This document shows, piece after piece, positions 6,092 through 10,581 of a stretch of DNA of 10,581 bases (position 1 is the stretch's first letter; every line of letters starts with the position of its first letter). The DNA lies in NCBI GenBank assembly GCA_023262945.1, contig JALQXY010000106.1:1-10581 (forward strand), written 5' to 3'. The notes beneath the pieces are model-generated. The model was not told the origin of the DNA. It was given only the letters and a program-made list of their open reading frames with translations, and did not search any database. This stretch comes from Rickettsiales bacterium. Its GTDB lineage: Bacteria > Pseudomonadota > Alphaproteobacteria > Rickettsiales > UBA1997. Position numbers and translations under genes: made by a program.

Positions 6092-6919
6092 ATGATCAAA
6101 CTTCCATTTACCAAGATAATTGATTTAAAATCAAAATATAATGATTTTGAATATAGTTTATTTATTAGATTTCCAAGTGAATATAAGGATAATAAAAAAT
6201 CCTATCCAACCTTATTTTTACTAGACCCAGAATATCTTTTTTCCACATGTTATGCTATTTCCAGTATCTATAAAAATTATATAATTATTGGTATTGGACA
6301 TAAGGATTTAGATTTCAAAGAATTAGATTCAGAAACACGCACCAGCAAGAATGACATTAACAGAACAAGAGATTTTTTACCCTGGAAGTTAGATAAAAAT
6401 ATTTTTAGAAAAGATGTTCCTATTTCTACAATTGAAGAAATTGTTAATGTGTCTGGCTATGCAGATAAATTTGCAGAATTTATAAATAAACAAGTAATTG
6501 AGCTAGTTGACAGTAATTTTAGAACCACAAAAGATAGAACTCTTGTAGGTCACTCATTTGGAGGAGTTTTTGCCAGCTTTATGTTGCTTAAATATCCAGA
6601 TAATTTTACAAAATACATTATCATCACACCAGTTTTAGCTAAAGAACATTACACAACAAAAGAAATGTTTGATCTTATTACAAGAGAAAAACTACTTACA
6701 AAAAAGATTGCCTATTTTTCTATTGGCGGTGAAGAGGGAGATGATGATTTAGTGAATAACTATGTTGAAACTCTAAAAAATAATTGCTCAAAAATTGCCA
6801 ATTATCCAAATCTTATTTCCAAGATTGAGGTTATTAAAGATGAAAATCATGTCTCTGTTGTGGTGCCTAGCATTTGGCGAGGATTAAAATTTTTTGATTC
6901 AATCCAAAAACAACAATGA
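6092..6919 (+). CDS. Alpha/beta-hydrolase-fold esterase
   Basis: A 275-residue hydrolase resembling the putative-esterase family (esterase D/IroE/BesA type). It has the early LFIRFPSEY and SYPTLFLLDPEYLF strand-loop region, the IIIGIGHKD segment with the following RTRDFLPWK (the TRDxxP-like motif common in this family), and the nucleophile elbow GHSFGG with Ser155. A likely catalytic His253 lies in KDENHVSVV near the end; an acidic residue in GGEEGDDD is a candidate third member. No signal peptide is seen, so the enzyme is probably cytoplasmic. Family members cleave esters such as siderophore lactones, S-formylglutathione or acyl groups; which applies cannot be told. The gene starts five bases after the triple-fusion gene, without a clear ribosome site of its own, and so is likely coupled to it. 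In this neighbourhood of transferases it may remove or process ester groups of a shared compound (inference). Confidence 0.85.
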   Translation: MIKLPFTKIIDLKSKYNDFEYSLFIRFPSEYKDNKKSYPTLFLLDPEYLFSTCYAISSIYKNYIIIGIGHKDLDFKELDSETRTSKNDINRTRDFLPWKLDKNIFRKDVPISTIEEIVNVSGYADKFAEFINKQVIELVDSNFRTTKDRTLVGHSFGGVFASFMLLKYPDNFTKYIIITPVLAKEHYTTKEMFDLITREKLLTKKIAYFSIGGEEGDDDLVNNYVETLKNNCSKIANYPNLISKIEVIKDENHVSVVVPSIWRGLKFFDSIQKQQ

Positions 6920-6946
6920 AAATAAAATTATATTTACAAAGGAATT

Positions 6947-8038
6947 ATGAATAAAGTTATCATCATCAACGGAGCTTCATGCTCTGGCAAAACAACAATA
7001 GCAAAAGAAATTTGCCAGCAATCTAACAATAATTTTGTTCATTTACAAATTGATAAAACTGGCGAATTTTATAGCACAATTTTTCCAAAAGGTTTTTCAT
7101 TTGCACAAAATGAAATTGGCACAGAAAATGATGATGATGGTTTAAAGGGTTTATTTAATAATAATCGCTTAGCGCGCAGAAAAGTTGTTGCCTCTATCTT
7201 ACTTGCAACAGCAAAAGAATTATTAAATCAAAATTTTAATATTGTTATTGATACGGCTTTAGATGGCCCTGATGCAAAAGAATTAGCACAAATCTACCTA
7301 AAACCTCTAAAAAATTATGAGGTTAAATTTGTTGGCATATATTGCCCATTAGAAGAAAGATTAAATAGATTAAAAGCTAGAACTGACAATCTTTTTTTAA
7401 CAGAAGATTTTATCAAGAGTCAAACCAACCAATATAATGTTTTTGAATCTTGCAAAGAATTATATGATATTTGGTTTGATAGCTCAAAGTTAAGCGGCGT
7501 GAAAATAGCATCTGATTTATTGAAACCAATAAAACAGAAACAAAAAATTGATAAAGAAATTCTAATTCGCCCATCTGTAATTTCTGATCTTGATGATATG
7601 GTCTTACTTTCAAAAGCAAAACGCCTCAATTATGAAAAAGCACAGCCACAATTTTGGAGATATGCTGGAAAGCATGGAGATAATGCTCAAAGGAGATGGT
7701 TCAAAGAATTACTGGAATCTAAAGAGTATCTATTACTAACAGCACAAAATCATAATAAACAAATGATAGCTTTTGTAATAGGAAAATTAATAACCGCTCC
7801 AGAAGTTTACGATCCAAAAGGCTTAACTCTTATGGTTGATGATTTTTGTGTAAAATCAGAAAATTTATGGGAATCTGTTGGAGAAAAGTTGATTAAAATA
7901 ATCAAGGATCATGCTAAAATAAGAGGAGCAACTCAAATAGTTGTGGTATGTGGAGCTCATGATGATTTAAAGTGTAAATTCTTAAAAAAACAAAATTTAT
8001 CTATCGCATCAAATTGGTTTGTAGGAGAAATATCTTAA
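6947..8038 (+). CDS. Chloramphenicol-phosphotransferase-like kinase fused to a GNAT domain
   Basis: A 363-residue two-domain protein. Residues 1-200 resemble chloramphenicol phosphotransferase-like P-loop kinases: opening strand VIIINGASCSGKT with Walker A at 9-16, Asp36 (HLQIDKT) at the place of the catalytic aspartate of the Streptomyces enzyme, IVIDTALDG, and a basic LEERLNRLKAR lid. Residues about 205-363 look like a GNAT domain, beginning ILIRPSVISDLDDMVLLSKAKR and containing LTLMVDDFCV and, near the end, GAHDDLKCKFLKKQNL. In this domain the usual Q/RxxGxG acetyl-CoA loop is replaced by a looser SENLWESVGEKL, so cofactor binding is less certain. A fair ribosome site, AAAGGA, lies just before the start; the gap to the esterase is 27 bases. 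The next gene begins one base after the stop. The kinase part is similar in layout to the stand-alone kinase at 9292-9870. The real substrate need not be chloramphenicol. Confidence 0.85.
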   Translation: MNKVIIINGASCSGKTTIAKEICQQSNNNFVHLQIDKTGEFYSTIFPKGFSFAQNEIGTENDDDGLKGLFNNNRLARRKVVASILLATAKELLNQNFNIVIDTALDGPDAKELAQIYLKPLKNYEVKFVGIYCPLEERLNRLKARTDNLFLTEDFIKSQTNQYNVFESCKELYDIWFDSSKLSGVKIASDLLKPIKQKQKIDKEILIRPSVISDLDDMVLLSKAKRLNYEKAQPQFWRYAGKHGDNAQRRWFKELLESKEYLLLTAQNHNKQMIAFVIGKLITAPEVYDPKGLTLMVDDFCVKSENLWESVGEKLIKIIKDHAKIRGATQIVVVCGAHDDLKCKFLKKQNLSIASNWFVGEIS

Positions 8039-8039
8039 A

Positions 8040-9299
8040 ATGACAAATATAAAAATCAGAAATTACCGAGAATCAGATGCTAAATTTTTGGCAGAGATTT
8101 ATTACAATACAATTCACCAAATTTGTAAGTCAGATTATAATGAAGAGCAATTGAATGCTTGGGCGCCGAAATCTTCTTTAGAAACAGAAGGCTGGATAAA
8201 AAAATGGCAAAAATTACCGCCATTTGTTGCAATTATTAAAGACAAGATAGTAGGTTTTGCAGAATTTGAGAATAATGGCCATATTGATTGTTTTTATGTT
8301 CATTATCAATTTCAAAATAGAAATATTGGATCAAAGCTACTGGAAGAAATAGAAAAAATCGCCAAACAGAAAAATTTATCAAAGATTTATGCTGAAGTAA
8401 GCATAACTGCTAAACCTTTCTTTGAGAAAAAGGGATTTAAAATATCAAAAGCACAAACAGTTTTAATAAGAGGGGTAGAGTTAGATAATTTTGCAATGGA
8501 GAAACAGATTCATCAAAATAATAAAGATTTTGGGCTTCCAGCAGAATATCAACAAATCCCTGAATATTTTGATAAACATAATATCTCTGATGATACCGAT
8601 ATTAAAAATAAGGCAATAGAAAAATTACTCAAAGAACAAGATGTCAAAAATATCCTAGATATGACTTGCGGTACTGGCTCTCAAGTTTTTTATCTTAACG
8701 AACATGGATATAAAGTAACAGGATCAGATTTTAGTCCAGAGTTACTAAATATAGCTAGAAAGAAGGCAAAGGAACAAAATTTAAATCTTGAATTTATTGA
8801 TGGTGATATGTGCTTCTTAAAGGTTGGTTCTTTTGATGCAGTTATCACAATGTTTAATGCCATAGGTCATTTAAGCAAAGAAGATTTTGCTAAAGCAATT
8901 AAAAATATCAGCAAAAACCTATCAAAAAATGGAATTTATATTTTTGATATTTTTAACCTAAATGCTATGACTAACGAGGCTGTTGAGGATTTAAGAATGG
9001 ATCAGAAATTTGAAGTTGATGGCGATAAAATACATCAAATCCAATATTCAAAATTAGACAGAAAAAATGCCATCCTTACCTCTTATGACAATTACAAAAT
9101 TAAAGATAAATCAGGAAAAACAAAAGAGATTAACAACTCTTTTAGTCTGCAAATTTACACATCAAAAGAATTAAAAGAAATCCTAGAAAGAAATGGATTC
9201 AAAATCCTTAAGTTTAGTGATATTTATGGTAAGGAATTTATAGAAGATAAAAGCCTAAACATATTAATCGTAGCTCAAAAAATACATGACCATGTCTAA
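8040..9299 (+). CDS. GNAT acetyltransferase fused to a SAM-dependent methyltransferase
   Basis: A 419-residue fusion of two transferases. Residues 1-155 form a YafP-like GNAT domain: IKIRNYRESDAKFLAEIYYNT, the YNEEQLNAWAP segment typical of that group, GFAEFENNGHIDCFYVH and FFEKKGF. Its acetyl-CoA loop reads QNRNIG (Q92, G97), with Asn95 where the first glycine is usual. Residues about 165-419 are a class I methyltransferase: motif I ILDMTCGTGSQ (Asp207, Gly211, Gly213), the acidic residue Asp230 in VTGSDFS that should hold the SAM ribose, a DGDM adenine-contact segment and FDAVITMFNAIGHL. It may be a small-molecule methylase. The start is one base after the previous stop, with AGGAG at 8023-8027 twelve bases upstream. 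The 3' end overlaps the following kinase. Fusing acetyl and methyl transfer in one chain suggests successive modification of one compound (inference); the substrate is not visible. Confidence 0.87.
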   Translation: MTNIKIRNYRESDAKFLAEIYYNTIHQICKSDYNEEQLNAWAPKSSLETEGWIKKWQKLPPFVAIIKDKIVGFAEFENNGHIDCFYVHYQFQNRNIGSKLLEEIEKIAKQKNLSKIYAEVSITAKPFFEKKGFKISKAQTVLIRGVELDNFAMEKQIHQNNKDFGLPAEYQQIPEYFDKHNISDDTDIKNKAIEKLLKEQDVKNILDMTCGTGSQVFYLNEHGYKVTGSDFSPELLNIARKKAKEQNLNLEFIDGDMCFLKVGSFDAVITMFNAIGHLSKEDFAKAIKNISKNLSKNGIYIFDIFNLNAMTNEAVEDLRMDQKFEVDGDKIHQIQYSKLDRKNAILTSYDNYKIKDKSGKTKEINNSFSLQIYTSKELKEILERNGFKILKFSDIYGKEFIEDKSLNILIVAQKIHDHV

Positions 9300-9870
9300 A
9301 ATTAGAGTGATTTTTATCAATGGGACTTCATCAACTGGCAAGACCACTTTAGCAAGGAATTTACAAAAAAGCTTGAGCGATAAATGGCTATACATGGATA
9401 TGGATCATTTTATTGAAATGATGAATCCAGAAATTGCTGTTTTTGATAAAAATCATCCTAAATTTTTGGAAAAAACATCAGGATTTTACGCTGAAAAATC
9501 TGGGGATGGCTATCATATTGATGTTGGTCATCTGGGAGAAAAGATATTATCAGATATGATAGACCAAGTAAGAAACATGCTAGAGCTCGGATGGAATATA
9601 ATTTTTGTTGGTGTTAGGCCTTATGAAAAACAGATAAAGCAAATAAAAGAAAAATTAGCAAAATTTAATCCGCTTACGATTTACCTTTATGCAAGTAAAG
9701 AGATCATTCAAAACAGAGAACTTGGTAGAGATAATCGATTAACTGGCTCTACAATAGAACTTTTAAAAAGATTTGAAGGTAAGAATTTGCACGATTTGCA
9801 ATTTGATTCAGGTGCTACAAAAGCAGAAATAATAGCAAAGGAAATAGTAGAAAAATATGAGCTGGATTAA
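9292..9870 (+). CDS. Chloramphenicol-phosphotransferase-like P-loop kinase
   Basis: A 192-residue soluble protein that covers a complete member of the chloramphenicol phosphotransferase-like family. It opens with strand IRVIFINGTSSTGKTT (Walker A at 11-18); KWLYMDMDHFIEMM places Asp38 at the catalytic aspartate position of the Streptomyces enzyme, which has the closely matching VDSLIEAMP; and NIIFVGVRP and RELGRDNRLTG match the later strand and the arginine-rich lid of the family. Length is normal. The biochemically known member phosphorylates the primary hydroxyl of chloramphenicol using ATP, but most relatives have unknown substrates, so no drug is assigned. I chose ATG 9292, which puts the P-loop at the family's usual distance from the start; ATG 9286, two codons earlier, is equally possible. 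It overlaps the methyltransferase gene by 8 (or 14) bases, so it is co-translated, and it ends the + strand row. Confidence 0.88.
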   Translation: MSKIRVIFINGTSSTGKTTLARNLQKSLSDKWLYMDMDHFIEMMNPEIAVFDKNHPKFLEKTSGFYAEKSGDGYHIDVGHLGEKILSDMIDQVRNMLELGWNIIFVGVRPYEKQIKQIKEKLAKFNPLTIYLYASKEIIQNRELGRDNRLTGSTIELLKRFEGKNLHDLQFDSGATKAEIIAKEIVEKYELD

Positions 9871-9898
9871 TTAATTTGTTTAGGCTAAAAATATTGCT

Positions 9899-10581
9899 CT
9901 ATAATTCATGAAAGCCACCCTTGCTACCAATATTGCCATATTTGCCAGCAGTTGCAGCCTCAACAAAAGATCTTGGCTTTCCCTTCTCTGAAAGCCCTAA
10001 TTTTTCTACAAATGTTTCCTTTAATTCAACTCCCGATTCCACTAATTTCTGTCCAATTTCTTTATGAGATTCAGGTACTTTACTTTCCAAGTCTAATTGT
10101 TCCTTTTTGAATGCTTCAAGTGTCTGATGTGCTTTTATCAGACCAAAATCAGCAGCTCTTTGATACATATCCTCAGCCCCCTCAAGATTACCTCTACCTT
10201 TTAACATCTTGGCATAATCTATTTGAGAATTAGGATTGGGGATTGGTGCGGTTGCTGCTATTGTTGTCCATTTTTCGTTTAAATCATGAAGTCTAGGATG
10301 GTTGCATTTTTCTGCCCAAGTAACGACAGATCCCATTGATCTAACATTTCCTAACTCTGCTGATTCTTCAAATTTTTCCATTGCCAGAGCAATATTTTTT
10401 TTCATATTATCTGGCATAGGAAGAGCGATATCTTGGTAATATTTTTTTGGCTCTACCTCGGGCCTCATTTCTTCTTCCGTTGCTAATCCTAAATGTTGCA
10501 TATAGGCTCTTACTCCGTAACTACTTGCGACAGATGATAATGCTGGAGCTGTATTTTCCTCACCATGTTGCCTAATTATTT
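9899..10581 (-). CDS. Sel1-repeat-like protein (C-terminal part, runs past the window end)
   Basis: This minus-strand frame is open from the window edge to a TAG at 9899-9901, giving at least 226 residues. An internal ATG at 10501 would give 200 residues, but the frame stays open upstream (ending ...SSVASSYGVRAY before that Met), so the true start is probably outside. Two stretches fit Sel1-like repeats, short paired helices used for protein binding: AMEKFEESAELGNVRSM and EGAEDMYQRAADFGLIKAH. The rest is charged and partly low in complexity (PIPNPNSQ, then a Lys/Glu-rich C-terminus ending in a glycine-rich GNIGSKGGFHEL). No signal peptide or membrane segment is visible in the part seen. Sel1 proteins are common in intracellular bacteria, where some reach the host, but nothing here proves secretion. 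It converges on the last kinase gene with 28 bases between and is not part of that operon. Confidence 0.72.
   Translation of the reverse strand, partial: IIRQHGEENTAPALSSVASSYGVRAYMQHLGLATEEEMRPEVEPKKYYQDIALPMPDNMKKNIALAMEKFEESAELGNVRSMGSVVTWAEKCNHPRLHDLNEKWTTIAATAPIPNPNSQIDYAKMLKGRGNLEGAEDMYQRAADFGLIKAHQTLEAFKKEQLDLESKVPESHKEIGQKLVESGVELKETFVEKLGLSEKGKPRSFVEAATAGKYGNIGSKGGFHEL

Noticed and set aside
7413..7629. Minus-strand open frames inside the kinase-GNAT gene and similar short ones elsewhere (177-368, 764-949, 1920-2102, 5489-5704)
   Set aside because: They lie opposite well-supported genes, show no family motif and look like shadows of AT-rich coding sequence.
9292..9870. Calling the kinase a proven chloramphenicol resistance gene
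   Set aside because: The motifs fit the family, but most members have unknown substrates and nothing in the sequence fixes chloramphenicol as the target.
9871..9898. A terminator between the convergent genes
   Set aside because: The 28-base gap has only a short TTAATTAA palindrome and no stem with a T-run.
1..10581. CRISPR array, tRNA or rRNA gene
   Set aside because: No regularly spaced repeats and no recognisable tRNA or rRNA signatures were seen on either strand.

Overview
The window is very AT-rich, with compact and often overlapping genes, weak Shine-Dalgarno sites and one IS256-type insertion sequence. This fits a host-associated, AT-rich bacterium such as a member of the Rickettsiales or a similar intracellular alphaproteobacterium. 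That assignment is inferred from base composition, gene style and the short Sel1-type protein; no rRNA, tRNA or other marker gene is present.

Layout. Bases 1-141 hold the last 46 codons of a gene that starts before the window. Its end carries a KKxTFxxYK stretch that recalls phosphonopyruvate decarboxylases (tentative). Next, on the + strand, come an ABC exporter (180-1934), a DMT/EamA-type permease (1958-2866) and a RimJ-like GNAT acetyltransferase (2863-3411). A complete IS256-family element (about 3380-4771, transposase 3559-4764) is inserted in the 3' end of the GNAT gene. It is flanked by a 10-bp direct repeat (3370-3379 and 4772-4781). Removing the element and one repeat copy restores a 188-residue RimJ-like protein whose lost tail is still readable at 4782-4831. 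Beyond the element the + strand row continues: an NTF2-like/P-loop kinase/GNAT triple fusion (4836-6086), an esterase-type alpha/beta hydrolase (6092-6919), a chloramphenicol-phosphotransferase-like kinase/GNAT fusion (6947-8038), a GNAT/SAM-methyltransferase fusion (8040-9299) and a stand-alone chloramphenicol-phosphotransferase-like kinase (9292-9870). A convergent Sel1-repeat protein (9899 to beyond the window end) closes the region.

How the genes may work together. Before the insertion, the genes from the ABC exporter to the last kinase were separated by about 27 bases or less, with several overlaps, so they look like one operon. It encodes three P-loop small-molecule kinases, four GNAT domains, one methyltransferase, one esterase and two export-type transporters, with transferase domains fused in three different combinations. 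The simplest reading is a cassette that modifies (phosphorylates, acetylates, methylates, hydrolyses) and exports small molecules, for drug or toxin resistance or for making and protecting a secondary metabolite. The substrate cannot be read from the sequence. The IS leader carries two further structures: a perfect 24-bp-arm hairpin whose loop has the layout of a kink-turn, and a GGGTAAC/GTTACCC inverted repeat that ends at the transposase start codon.
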